Shown here piece after piece: positions 11,091 through 22,451 of a stretch of DNA of 64,000 nt (its first letter is position 1; every line of letters starts with the position of its first letter). Origin of the DNA: Cladorhizidae sp. MBARI D1340-BT2. Taxonomy: Eukaryota > Porifera > Demospongiae > Poecilosclerida > Cladorhizidae. A program made the translations under genes and the position numbers. The DNA is taken from positions 37,511,429 to 37,575,428 of the forward strand of contig JAQNBH010000017.1 in the NCBI GenBank assembly GCA_028752905.1. Direction: 5' to 3'. Under the pieces are notes generated by a model. The model made no database searches. It had not been told where the DNA came from and worked only from the letters and a program-made list of their open reading frames with translations.

Positions 11091-11321
11091 ACAATAAAGT
11101 CTTCACCACACTTGGTTAAATTATTCTCGATATTAAAATATATCCAAGATGTCAACTGTGCTGATACTGTTCGTTATTAGTGCATGTTTCGTTCTCAATC
11201 TCTCTCCATTAAGTCCACGATACACTCCATTTGTTGTTATTGATCATCTTCTATCTCTCATATTGTAATGTAATCATTGCACATTCACTGGTGTGTTATC
11301 CAATTATAATAAATAATAAAA

Positions 11322-13095
11322 TTAAGAATCATGGTTCCGATAGTTATATTGTAGCATAAGTGAAGCTTGTACATAATCTTCCAAAGAAACTGTTTGTTGC
11401 TCACTAAAAGAATTAGCTAGCAGAGAAAACACTTTCTCTGCTGCAGATGATGATGGTTGAAGAACAAAAACAGATGTACATTCTTAGAACCACAGGGGAA
11501 GTTCAGATTTGTGTCTTCTCCACCATAGTAGCTTGTCAATATCTGCTGATAATCCATTGGCTTTATCCATATAAAGAGATAACTCGCTCTTCAACCCGTC
11601 AATGATAGTGTTAGTATCAAGAAAAGGAATGACATGGAGATTTTCTGCTAGTTAATTTTGGTAGGATCAAAGTAGTGAATATACTGATAGACCGAAACTG
11701 CTTCTTTCAGGTCACTTCCAAAATGTTTGTGGAAATAATCATATGCAGGCTTGGCACATGCTTTAGCATAGTCAATTAGCTGCTGTATATAGATGATTAT
11801 TGTTGCTGGATAACTTGCTTGCAACTGCATTTGTATTAGGATAATGCATTGTTGAAATAGCAGCCCGAAGCAAGCTAACTTAGCTTTAACAAATGCTTCT
11901 ACCACATCAATGGTAATAGCTACTTCAATTTGTAATTTTCGATATTTGGCAGCATCAGAAAGTATTGCTTGAAGCCTAATCTTTGACAGTGAAAGGTCAT
12001 CACTATCAAGAAATGAAGGTACATCCCCAAATGTGTCATGAAGATGTTTAATAACCTCACACTTAGACCACCAGCGAGCGACAGAGTAGGAGGGAAGTGA
12101 GAGACCTGTTTTAATCTTCCATGCCAGCTTGCTCCTTGAAAAAAAGGCCAATCCAGCCTTTCATAAACTCATCCAGTATTGGCGTTCTCATGTGTTCCCC
12201 AACATGATCAAGAGTGTGAGCAAAACATCCAATATCGACGAGTTTAGGGTAAACAATACTCAAGGTGCGACCTGCAGTGCTGTTGACAGATGCACGGTCA
12301 TGCATGCAAGCTAACAGCATGTTTGGTGCAATACCTAGCTCAGTAGATAAGCATACAATCAACCGATAATGAGCAAGTTCCTCTCCAGTTAGGCTCTTTG
12401 CTAGTAGCATAAGTCTAACTACAAGCTGCTTTATGTTAAACTGCTGATCAACAAAACATCGTATAATTACCAATGCCTCACAAACTTGAGTAGTTCCATC
12501 AAAAATCACTGATACTTGATTACACTAACCAATTCTTGATGATGAATAAATGGTACCAGCTGACGTAGATTCTGGGTGCTGGTGAGTCGAAATGCAGTTT
12601 CTTCGAAAACCTCACGAAAGCAGTTGATTTTATTGAAAAAGTTGTTACTACTTTAATCCAAACAGATTCAGGAAGGGTTTCTCCAACTGGATGGCACTTT
12701 ATTATAGCTTTTAAGCATGTATATAGTATGTTTCTTTCTCTCTTATCTTTTGTTGCCAAACATTTTTTCCCAGTATCATGCTTTGACGACTGTAATAATA
12801 CACTTTTTTGAGTGAAAAAGTCTCCCTGCATGCACTACAAAATAATTTCCCAAAATTTACACACAAACATTCCTTGGGGAACTCTGTGATGGGTCAATAG
12901 AGTTTGGCTCAGCGACTATAGCTCCCTTGGCCAGCTTTTTCCCGTTTGGAGGATTTGCTGTAATCTTCCTCTTTCTTGACAAATCAGAAGCTTTGGGGCA
13001 CTTAAGTATGTCTAAAAGACTATACTCACTTCTTCTGGAACAATAGTTTCTTCTGATTCGGAGTTGGAGGCCAAGTCAGATTCATTATCTGCCAT
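11322..13095 (-). pseudogene. hAT transposase relic (invertebrate hAT family)
   Basis: Minus-strand pieces cover nearly the whole protein. The N-terminal zinc-finger-like part is at about 12700-13090 (NVCVNFGKLFCSACR). Then come NCFREVFEETAFRLT near 12600, IFDGTTQVCEALVII at about 12500, LIVCLSTELGIAPNMLLA and VDIGCFAHTLDHVGEHM near 12230, and SYSVARWWSKCEVIKHLHD near 12060. The hAT dimerisation signature PSSSAAEKVFSLLANSF lies near 11420, and the frame ends at a stop at 11322. IFDGTT supplies a catalytic Asp of the DDE domain. At least five frameshifts or stops interrupt it. Terminal inverted repeats were not located. It is unlike the two other hAT families in this window. Confidence 0.75.
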
Positions 13096-13857
13096 CTTTC
13101 ACTCAGATTCAGAATACACAAGCAGGTGGCCTTGCATCATGTGATTCTCATGTGCATGGCAAGCAGGTGCCTGTGGTTTGTCAACTTGTCACTATGTGCA
13201 ATATGTGGTCAGTCAACTTTGATTATGTGCAATACCTATGTGGTCTGTCAAAATCCGAAGCTACTCACTTATCACAGCTGCTATCCATATTCCTTGTGGT
13301 GTTGTCATTGTTAGACCCTATAAGATTCTCAAAATGTTCCTAGCATTGTGTGTTTATGTATGCCAAACATAGTTGTATTGCCAGGGGAGTTCTCCAGCTG
13401 TGCTTGAGAAGTAGTCCCTGAAGGCATCTCTCGTAGAAGCAGCAGATCATGAATACCTAAAGATAAATTGGACTTTATATAATGAACAAGGAACAAAGGG
13501 GGAAAAACTGTTGTTCCAGCACGTGATAGGGACTCCATTCCAGTACATGGCTTCTCGTCGATGGTACAAATTGTTTGATCGTCCCATACGAAAGTTGAAA
13601 GACAGAGAGGTCCGCAAAATCATAGAGGATACTTCATGACAGAGAGACCTAGAATTTTTTTAGCACTATACTTGGGAGTTGCCTGTAGCAAGAAACCAGA
13701 GAGCGAGTGCCACCTTTCACCTGGGGAGATATCAGCTCTGATAGAGCTGTCATGACTCTGATAGGTCTGGTATGGACTAACCTATACATATAATTAGGTA
13801 ACTTTTATTAGGCATAATATATAAAAGCATATATACCTCAGCTAATTTATTATTGAC
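13096..13857. other. Non-coding, no gene recognised
   Basis: Short open frames on both strands without domains. At about 13542 a 30-codon plus frame (MASRRWYKLFDRPIRKLKD) is rich in basic residues but isolated. I see no splice context or repeat structure. Confidence 0.4.
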
Positions 13858-14085
13858 TATTCTCGGTAAGATATAAAGTGTACATATAGTTAGAAACAAG
13901 AGTGGTTTTTATGGCATTAGCTATGCTTCAGCCACTAATCATTTTGAAACCACCTTCTGTATTACATCATTTTTATGGTCTCCACTACCAGCACTATTGT
14001 CCCCCATCAGCACCATTTCCCAGGCCACTCCCTTCCCCTCACCCAATGGAGGGCCAAGAGCAACCACCTCCAATGGTAAAGTTTA
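13858..14085 (+). pseudogene. Relic of an RTK paralogue (exon 4/5 region)
   Basis: 13858-13917 is nearly identical to 39738-39800, the 3' end of RTK exon 4 with its donor TATTCTCG/gtaag and the start of intron 4. 13985-14085 matches RTK exon 5 at 40290-40394 (the Ser/Thr/Pro stalk) including its donor AATG/gtaaag. The stalk frame is shifted and the acceptor ttttatag has become ttttatgg. The intron between the two is only about 70 bp here versus 541 bp in the gene. No kinase or ectodomain exons accompany it, so this is a broken duplicate. Confidence 0.7.
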
Positions 14086-14862
14086 GCGCCATAGAGAGGT
14101 GCATAATTATATTAGTTCACTGCAAAAACTGTTTAGTTAAAAAAACTTTAAAAAATGGTGCAACTGAGGTAACCAATAAAATTGTTAAACGGATATATTA
14201 ACTAGTTAATTTTACAGAAATAATATTTGTGAATATAACTATATTAATATTATATATAGTACTAATAATCAATGGTTAAAATAACAATTATTAATATTAG
14301 TTTCAACTACTATAAACAAGTAATTCATCATTACTTTATAGTTACTTTAACAACTTCAACCTGGTTAACCTAAGAACTACATAATGGTTAATTAATTATA
14401 ATAATTAGTTAATTTAACAATTTAAAATTAGTGTCCTAAGAACCCCCAAAATGTTATTTTAACCATTTAAACTGGTTGTTCTAAGAACCACAAACTAGTT
14501 ACCATACAAACCACAATGTTAATTAGATAATTAATAATAGTTATTTTAACTATTGGAACTGTTGTTTAAGAACCACAATCATAATGGTCATTATTATTAT
14601 TATTATAACCACTTATTTTATTAGAATTATTAGTTATTATGACTTCTGGCTGGTTACCATACAAACCACATAATGTTGAATTAAATCATTACTATTAGTG
14701 ATTATAACTAGCTAAGAAACATAATTGTGCTAAATTCATCATGAATGACAAGGCAAAGAATCAAAACAAAAATAGTCAGCACATGAATTAGGACAGAAAA
14801 GAGTTTTATGGATGAGAAAAATTCACAACTCGAAAAATTAGTATTAAAAACATAAGTGTTAG
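14086..14862. repeat. AT-rich degenerate repeat block
   Basis: Loosely repeated motifs (CTAAGAACCACA, TTAATTA, ACTGGTTGTT) recur about every 100 bp between 14330 and 14680, suggesting an old tandem repeat. No coding potential is evident before the 3' end of the next gene. Confidence 0.45.
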
Positions 14863-17130
14863 TTAGGGCAAAGCTTTGGATGTCTGCAGTGACCGAGAGG
14901 TATGTAGATGATTTTTTACAATTATTACCTGCAAGACCAAACACAAATTCTTGAAGAAATAAGCACATCTCTTTAGTATGTTTATCATATTCCAGGTTAA
15001 ATATGTAGAAGAGAGAAAACCAAAAAAGAGAGACTTGGAGAAAGAATTCACTTTACAGAAAACCTCCTGCTCAATAAAAATGAAATACACTGAATCTCCA
15101 TCCTCTACAATAAATTCTCCAATCCATGGTGCTGGACGAGTGGGAGGAGCAGCTGCCACAGTCTCTGGCACATCAGACATCTGTGGGTACAATATTCCAT
15201 TATTTAAAATAAATACATGGTTCATCATTTGAAACAACTGTGGGCTTTACCTCAAATCGAGCAAACAAGTAGCTCAGGTCTCCTTCACACTTTTTTGGCT
15301 GCACACAAAGCAGCTGAATGAGCAATTTCAGAGCTCGGTTTTGCAGTTCACCATCTGTTATAAAATGATAAACATAAATGTATTATGTATACGTAGCACC
15401 ATAAATTACTGCCCCATATCCATGAACAAGTGCATGTATGAGGGGGACATTTTGAGCTGAGGTCCAGGACTTTTGTGTTCAGAACTGTCACTGTAACAAT
15501 TTTGGGGGGATAAATCATTTCATGATCGTATTGGAAAGTATTGTCCACAAAATTGACAAGAACATTACATATTCCTTAAATACTGTCACCAGATGCGAGT
15601 CAACAACCATTTGCAATTGCAAGATATAATTTCTGAATATAAGGGGCACAGTGCTTTTTGAACTATAGCATGTGTATTCAAGATCAAGAATGTACACTAT
15701 TCAGCATATAGTAGATTCTATATTCACATGAATGAATGATCACATTCTAAGGCCAAAACTATTAATTTTTATACTGATTACAGGATACCTTTTTCAATAT
15801 CTGTCAATATCTCTCTGATATCACGTCTCTTTAGCCCCTTGCAGTATGTGATGATAGCAGGTACCCACTTTTGGGTCCACTCAACACTAAAAGACCCTTG
15901 AAGTCCTTGCTTGCCAATGACCAACTCAAGCTCTTGTTCAATCTGTGACAGAAAAGCAATAAATTCAAGATGCAAGTTAAAGGTGACCTTGTATCTTTAT
16001 GTAACAGAAGCCACTAGCAGAATACATGTATAGCACAAGCGTTTGTTACATACACTCTTCAATATATCAACCTAGTCGAGGTGTTTTAGTTGTGTTAGGT
16101 TAATTTATATAATACTTTTGTATATATACTCAACACAAACATACCAACATACCACAGATGGGATCCTCAGAGCCGGAAACTTCTTGAGCTTGGTGAGTAC
16201 GGAGTCACTGCTCTCTAACAAATATTGCCTTCGTGAATAAAATGTTAACTTATTCAGAGGTAAAACGACACCATTTCTAGGATTCTCCTTCTCCATCTCC
16301 TTTGTGAGAGCTTGAACATGTTGTTGCTCAGCAGTTTCATCTCCACGAGGATGAAAGGTTGGATACCTAGACTCCAGGTTAATCGCTCGCTTTGGCCGAC
16401 CACGTTTGCTTGGTTCATCCATTGGAGAGTTAGCTGCTTTACTTTTTCGGCCCTTTTCAACATTATACACACGGTCCATAATTTTTTTCACCCATGATCC
16501 CTGAAGGGGAAAAAATGACACGGCAGATGAATACTTATAAGGCATATATACATCAACAATGTTACTATGTACTTACAGAAACAGTAGACCCAGATCCTGT
16601 CATAAAATCAGCCATGAATGGATATTTCTCTACTAACATTTTGGCAATTTTTGTGACAGCAGCTGGATTTGGCCTTTCTACATAGCTGTATATATGGGTA
16701 ACAAGGTCTCGAACGATTTCATTTCTTATTTCTGGTAGTAATCTCTTTTCAGCAATGGCAGCCATAATATTAGGCTTCCACATCATCGGAATAGAGAAAT
16801 CATTTCTTGAAGATCCACTAATTTCTGATGACAGAGATACTGTATCATGATCTTGATAGCTTGGAGATGATGCCAGTGAGGCTGGTAAAGTAGATGGAGT
16901 ACTTGGGGAAGAAAATTGTGTTGAGTTATATTCAGGCATACTGGAAAACTGAATACAAATAAAAGAAAGAAGCAAGAAATTCTTCTGGACAGCTGTAAGA
17001 ATTGCTAAGTCAACTTACAGTTATAGTTGGAGATTGGATAATACTTTTTTGAATACGAATCAATCTTTTCACTACTCCCAATGGCTTTTTACAATTCCAC
17101 CTTATAAGCTTAGGACTTTGTCCTGGATAT
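14863..17130 (-). CDS. Spliced gene of the SAMD3-like uncharacterised family
   Basis: Minus-strand exons join with consistent phases: 16948-16577, 16500-16153, 15942-15789, 15354-15251, 15180-14929 and 14883-14863, with stop at 14865-14863. Every intron reads GT...AG, for example donor at 16576 gtaagt and acceptor ccccttcag at 16501. From the ATG at 16939 this gives 413 residues plus stop. An upstream exon at 17130-17019 (YPGQSPKLIRWNCKK) joins in phase, so the true start may be further 5'. The protein starts with a Ser/Pro-rich stretch. RNEIVRDLVTHIYSYVERPN with VEKYPFMADF and GSWVKKIMDRVYNVEK resembles the conserved core of a metazoan family often labelled SAMD3-like (inference from memory of motifs). 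Next is a basic KRGRPKRA segment like an AT-hook, then a helical region. No SAM domain, signal peptide or membrane segment was seen. Function unknown. The clean splicing indicates a live gene or a recently active one. Confidence 0.7.
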
Positions 17131-17149
17131 CTGGCACCATATATAGGTC

Positions 17150-17860
17150 ATAATAATGAGTGTTAAACAGATGTGTGGTCATTTGGTACATACAGTGAGA
17201 TTACACACAGTACAGACATGGCCAGCAGGGTGATGTAAATATGACCTGACTGCACATATACACACTAGATATAACACAATTGAGAGCATAAATGCCCATA
17301 AAATCTGGGGAAAACGTGGGAGATATATATATCTATAAACATTTTTTATTTATCATTTGCTTTAAACTAATTCTTATATAAAATAGTCATAAAACAAACA
17401 TTTCAATTAGTACATATAACTAATTATTCAATCTGAATAGTCACAATAATTAATGTTAATATTCTTATAATACATAGTTATTTAAAAATATTATAATAGT
17501 CAATTTGCAAAAAATGTTAATAAAACAAACATTTACACTTAACTAATTCTTCTATAAAAATACTTAATCAGAATAGTCACAATAACTAATACTAGTAATG
17601 TTATAATACATTATTATTATACATTATTGTAATAGTCAATTTGCAATATATTTTGTTAATACAATAATTTATATTGTTAAAACTACGAAAATATATTTCT
17701 ACAGACAGAAATTCGTTAATACTACTATTAATGTTTAGTTGAAATACAAAAATAGTTAATATAATACTTATTATAGAATAATAACAGTTAATTTGTTAAA
17801 ATAACAAGGATTATTACAGTCATTTTAACAATATAGTAGTAAAAACAACAGTTACTTTTT
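17150..17860. other. AT-rich intergenic block
   Basis: Very AT-rich, with recurrent ATAGTCA, AATAATTAAT and AAAACAAACATTT words, probably an old degenerate repeat upstream of the spliced gene. No coding signal. Confidence 0.5.
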
Positions 17861-17921
17861 ACGGTGTTGATCACAATTATCATTTCATATTGGAGTTTGA
17901 CATTCTTGGTTGTTCGGCTTT

Positions 17922-18157
17922 CCCCACATGCACAGGCACCATGGTGGCCTTCTCTGCCTTCAGACACAAGTCCAGGCTTTTCCCGCATGCACAGGCACCA
18001 TGGTGGCCTTCTCCGCCTTCAGACACAAGTCCAGGCTTTCCCCGCATGCATAGGCATCATGGTGGCCTTCTCCGCCTTGAGACACAAGTCCAGGCTTTCC
18101 CCATATGCACACGCACCATGGTGGCCTTCTCCGCCTTCAGACACAAGTCCAAGCTAC
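17922..18157 (+). repeat. Minisatellite, 59-bp unit, four copies
   Basis: CACAGGCACCATGGTGGCC-type units start at 17931, 17990, 18049 and 18108, an exact 59-bp period, with few differences between copies. Because 59 is not a multiple of three, each unit shifts the frame; the 100-codon open frames through it are artefacts of the repeat. Confidence 0.85.
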
Positions 18158-20032
18158 AAACATTAGTGTGCAACTGCAATAGCGGGAGGAGAGTATAACA
18201 ATGAATACTCTATAGCTTGTGGGATTGCAATTCTCGTCATTATGCTGGTTTATGTCTGCTGATTTTATATATCATCCTTGTTCTTCTGTATGTGTACTGG
18301 AAGAAGAAAGTGACTGACCATCGTGCATGAGGTATATTCAAAGTATGTATTAATGTCAGTCGAGCAACTTGATGTTTTACCCTGCCCCTCCCCTGCTCCC
18401 AGAAATCTGTGCCATCTATGTAGAGGGAGACAGGTGGGCAAATGATTTTTGTCAATCCCTCGATGAGAAATGGGGATCTGTTTCTTATTTGTGAGCTTCA
18501 GATGACTTCTCGGTTCTTAACAAACTGAAGAGAACAGCGACGTGAAAATGCTCTTTGTGTATATGACTGTAGCAATGCAGCAAATATTTCACCATTTGAG
18601 AACCTGGTGTCCACTGTCGAAGCAAACACCTTGCACAAGATCACATTAGTAGAGCAAGCCGATCCCACTCCAGCATGTGCACAGGTTTTAGGAACTCTGC
18701 GAATGAGTGTTGAGCATGTACACTACGGAGAGTCCTCCAAAATATAAAACCTGTTAATTTTCCATTGGCTCTCTGCACAGTTTAACATGTGGTTAGAAAA
18801 CTTGATTATATTAAACAAAAAACAGAGGATATAGGTGAGTGTATATATGAACTTCGGGTGCCACCTTGAGTGGGGCTGCATGAGTGGGCGGAGGAGACAA
18901 ACAAGCAGTGGCAATGTGTTTCTGTTGGTGTGCTAGTATTTTCAATGCAACTATTATCCTGCAGAAACTGCTGGGGTCAAAGGTAACAGGATAAAGGAAG
19001 TCTACTGTCCAGACTACCCTATTAGTAAACACATCATTAGTAAAATAACTTCCCCATAAAAAGTCCAATAAAAAATCCCATAAAAAGGTCTAACACTAGT
19101 CAATTCATTATTAATGATTTAATCCATCCTCATTGCCATATAAATGTGAGCTCTTTATTGTATATAATCCCAGAGTGGCAGAATTTGTCATGTTAGTATT
19201 AAAATATAGTGGGTACTGAGAGGTACCCACATACATTATCCTCAGCTACTTCCCACCATTTGTGAGAAATTATACCCAATTACTATTGGCTGAGCTGGGA
19301 GAGGAAGTGAGACGATTGACAAGCCCATGCCAGAGAAGATTCCCAGTTACTGCTACTAGACAAGTTTGGCCACTAGCCTGACAAATCTGTGACCAGTGGC
19401 CCAGTGAGACAGCTGGACTATATTGTCCTCCTCAGACTATCGAAGTTGTCATAGAAACTTTTATTATGACAATGTCTCTCTTGGCAAGTTGTATTATTAC
19501 CATGTAATCAATGACCCAACTACTTATGACTTTACCTATCAAGAATTATATTATTATGCAAATTCGATCAAGAATGAGGAAAACAAATCCACATACTTCC
19601 AATGTTATTCTTTGTGATGTAGATGATCATAATGTCAGGAGTGAACTTGACGCTGTCCAAGTCACCGGGAACTAACGTCATCTTCATTGTGACAATAAAG
19701 ATATTTGTAACTGTGTGTACTTGTAATGTATCTATATGTCCATAAAAGAAGGTCTTGTTTAAAGCTATAAATCACCTGAAACAGATTTCTGTGATGTCAA
19801 AAATAATGTTTAAGTTTATTATGTTCTGAAGTTTATGGACAATGTAAATATTGTTGCCATGGCAAACAGTTCATTAGTTATAAGGCCTTAATTAATTAAT
19901 CTTTGATGTAGCTATAAGTGAATTTGAGCTAGGGATTTGTAATTTGGTGTGTGGTTTAATGGTTTAGGGAACTAAAATACAGTTAACCAAAATTTTGGTT
20001 GAAGGTTTTATTTTAAAAATATAATGAAAAAT
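18158..20032. other. Mostly non-coding; one possible exon
   Basis: The only coherent frame is 18527-18747 plus (NAANISPFENLVSTVEANT, ending VEHVHYGESSKI and a stop), which has balanced composition but no recognised domain and no clear acceptor. A hydrophobic run ending YVYWKKK near 18300 lies in another frame. The rest holds nothing I can support. Confidence 0.25.
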
Positions 20033-20556
20033 CTATTGAGTGTTTAATGCACCTTCAGCAAATGCACAATGACCAGAACTCTCAAATATGAACACAATGT
20101 TGTGAGCTACAGGCAAATATTTTGCTTCTGCAATTTTAATTGAAAATTCAACTTGCTCCATGAATCGGTCACTATTCCAGTATCCTTGACCAAATGCTCC
20201 AAACTTAAAAACAACTCTTGCTGCCATAGGAATAACTGGGTGTGCTTCATCATGTTCCTGTGGGGTTAGACTAAGGACCACGACCAGCACCTTTGGGATG
20301 AATAGCCAACTTTCCCTCCTCTTCCCATTGCCATGACTGGCCTTCATTGGCATGAAAGCTTGATCATCATGGTAGAGTAACACCCGTACATCTGGGTTGC
20401 CACAATAGTTTCCTCAGTCACTCCACCTTCACACAAAGGAGGTGGCAAGTGAGTTAACTTAACTCCAAGATTTTAATTTTCCACAGATACATGCGACGAT
20501 ATTCTCTCACATCATCATGCTCATGACTGTCAAAGTATACGGCTTTCTTTTGAGAT
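20033..20556 (-). pseudogene. DDE transposase-like domain relic
   Basis: The minus strand reads YFDSHEHDDVREYRRMYL near 20500, then NPDVRVLLYHDDQAF, SWLFIPK, FGAFGQGYWNSDRFMEQVE, IVFIFESSGHCAFAEGALN and a stop at 20033. The order DxHExxDVxxYR...HDE..F...GYW...F..Q...HCA.A.DALN matches a family of DDE endonuclease-like proteins common in fungi and some invertebrates (recalled motif pattern). A stop lies between the first two blocks and there is no full-length frame. Confidence 0.55.
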
Positions 20557-20838
20557 GTAGGTGAGAAACCAAGAAACCTCGACCAGACTCCAGAAGTTAA
20601 TGCTGTCTCCACCCATGCTCACAAGGGAACTCCAGGAATGGGAGGAAGATGATGAGGCATCCCGCTCTTCTGGAGCTCAGACCTCGAGCCTAGAAACTGA
20701 CCAGACCATCGACGGTGACCAGACTAAGGGGATGCTTCACATGATCACTTTACCCTCAATCTATGACTCTGACAAAATGCCTGACTTATCTAATGGTATG
20801 TTTTTCCCGCAAGACAGACAGTTCCGCCCCGATTATGG
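20556..20838 (+). CDS. Possible internal exon, acidic, function unknown
   Basis: An open stretch lies between an acceptor-like tttgagatgtag and a donor-like ATTATG/gtaata. It encodes about 93 residues rich in Asp, Glu, Ser and Thr (LTRELQEWEEDDEASRS, ending FFPQDRQFRPDYG). No domain is recognised and no partner exon was found. The 100 bp after the donor recur at about 24595-24700, so the downstream part is at least a duplicated segment. Confidence 0.3.
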
Positions 20839-21481
20839 TAATAATAATAAGCACATCTAGCTCTATATTTGTATAAGCTAAGTATACAATACTGGTTCCT
20901 ATAGCTACACAAAAGTTGATGTGCAAGTATTTTTACACTAGTACATAGGCTGATGGCAGGCACACCATTATGCTGTACTAGTCTCAAAAGCTAAAGCCCG
21001 CACTTGGTATGCTCTTCAGGTGAATTTATGGTGTATACTAATTTATTATATATCATTCTGGAGCTCATTTAATACTCGATACACTCAGTAAACTTGGTTA
21101 TGATAACATTTACTTGTAGTAATACATTGATATTTCATACCCATATTCTGTTTTGACTGTTGACCAGCTTCTGTTGTTGTTTGTGGCTAATTTGTTTTCA
21201 GTGCACACTTTAATGGTTACTCTAGTATATCAAAAAAGGCAACCGACAATTATTACTCTCTGTCTAGCCACTTCCCTGGCCCTATCCTTGGGGAAGTCCT
21301 ATTAATAGTGCTGACTGTATAGTATAAGATGATGTAATGCCAAATTATGTCATAGAGAAGCACCAGTGATTCCGAGGTGGTGTGTGTTTGCACACGCATG
21401 TGGTGTGTGTGCATGTGCCTGTAGTGTCTGTTTGTTTGTGTGTGCATGTGCGTGCGCCATGTGTGTGTGTGTGTGTGTGTG
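20839..21481. other. Non-coding, ends in a GT microsatellite
   Basis: No gene. 21366-21481 is GT-rich and ends in an uninterrupted (GT)n run into which the next LTR element inserted. Confidence 0.6.
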
Positions 21482-21885
21482 TGTGTCGGGGTCGGGACTG
21501 GATTTGGTCTCCGATCCACCAGTTAATAAGCTGCCACCAGAGGTATCCTCAAGACAATGTAGGGGTTAGTCTACCCAAGACTCGGTTAGAGATTCAACAA
21601 CTTATCTTATGTCAAGAAAATAGGATATCTGCATCACTACTCAGGGGGTGGCTTTAAATAGTCTGTCCCCCTTTGGTTCTACCTTTACCATATCACATGT
21701 GATGCTGTAATATATGACCAATTGGATCAGTCCACCTAAGCTTACAGTAAGGATTATGATGGTGTTGTTATGAATAAAGGGAACAGGTGAATATGTACTG
21801 AAACACGCACGTGGTTTATACAGTATGTGTAAATTCTCTTTGTCTTGGCTCTTCTCTGTCTCTCTCTCTAGGTCTCTCAATCCCC
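21482..21885 (-). repeat. 3' LTR (rearranged) of the Gmr1-like element
   Basis: 21482-21655 matches 24018-24190 apart from an extra GTTAATAAG and scattered substitutions. About 21828-21880 matches 24189-24235. About 170 bp between these blocks is absent from the other LTR, and the outer 35 bp (TGTCAGGACC end) is lost. So either this LTR has an insertion or its partner a deletion. Confidence 0.7.
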
Positions 21886-22440
21886 CTCGCGAGATTGTAG
21901 TGGTCCTCCACAGCCACCCAGTCTTGTCTAGATAGGGCATCCACATTAGTGTTCTTACTCCCAGGCCAGTACCGTATCTCGAAGTCATAGTGTTGTAGAC
22001 CATCTAGTGAGGCGGGGATTCAGGTGTTTGGCTGTGTGTAGGAATGTGAGAGCTCTGTGGTCCTCAGTCAACTCTGCTCCTAGCTTCTGGGTCACTTCCT
22101 TTTCATCTCCAAGCTCCTCCTCCTCTTGGGCCACAGTCACCCATAAAACTGCGGCCTCTGGAGCGATCCAGGACTTAATCCTGTTGATGTGAACAACCTG
22201 TTTTCTGTTCCCTCTGGATGGCAGAGCTACTTCTAGAGTGACATCTGAGATGCGTCTGGTGACTACGTATGGACCGTCCCAGACATCCTCAAGCTTCCCA
22301 CGGAGGTCCAGTACTCTGATCAGCACCATGTCTCCTTCCTTGAATGTGCATACCTTGGCTTTCACGTCATAGTGTCTCTTCATGTGAGCTTTTGTCGTGG
22401 TCGGGACTGGTAGTGGTAAAAGGTCACCTGGCCCATCAGG
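21886..22440 (-). pseudogene. Integrase C-terminus joined to RNase H end
   Basis: 22383-22180 minus encodes HYDVKAKVCTFKEGDMVLIR, DVWDGPYVVTRRIS and VVHINRIKSW, the C-terminal domain of a Ty3/Gypsy integrase. About 100 bases on, after an acidic linker, LTEDHRALTFLHTAKHLNPR and, one base out of frame, HYDFEIRYWPGSKNTNVDAL give the end of RNase H. The jump from an LTED-type sequence, which often precedes reverse transcriptase, into RNase H suggests the reverse transcriptase was deleted in between. Confidence 0.7.
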
Positions 22441-22451
22441 GATACTCTGTA

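Noticed and set aside
21366..21657. Cys/Val-rich frames of 67-91 codons
   Set aside because: GT microsatellite read in several frames, running into the LTR.
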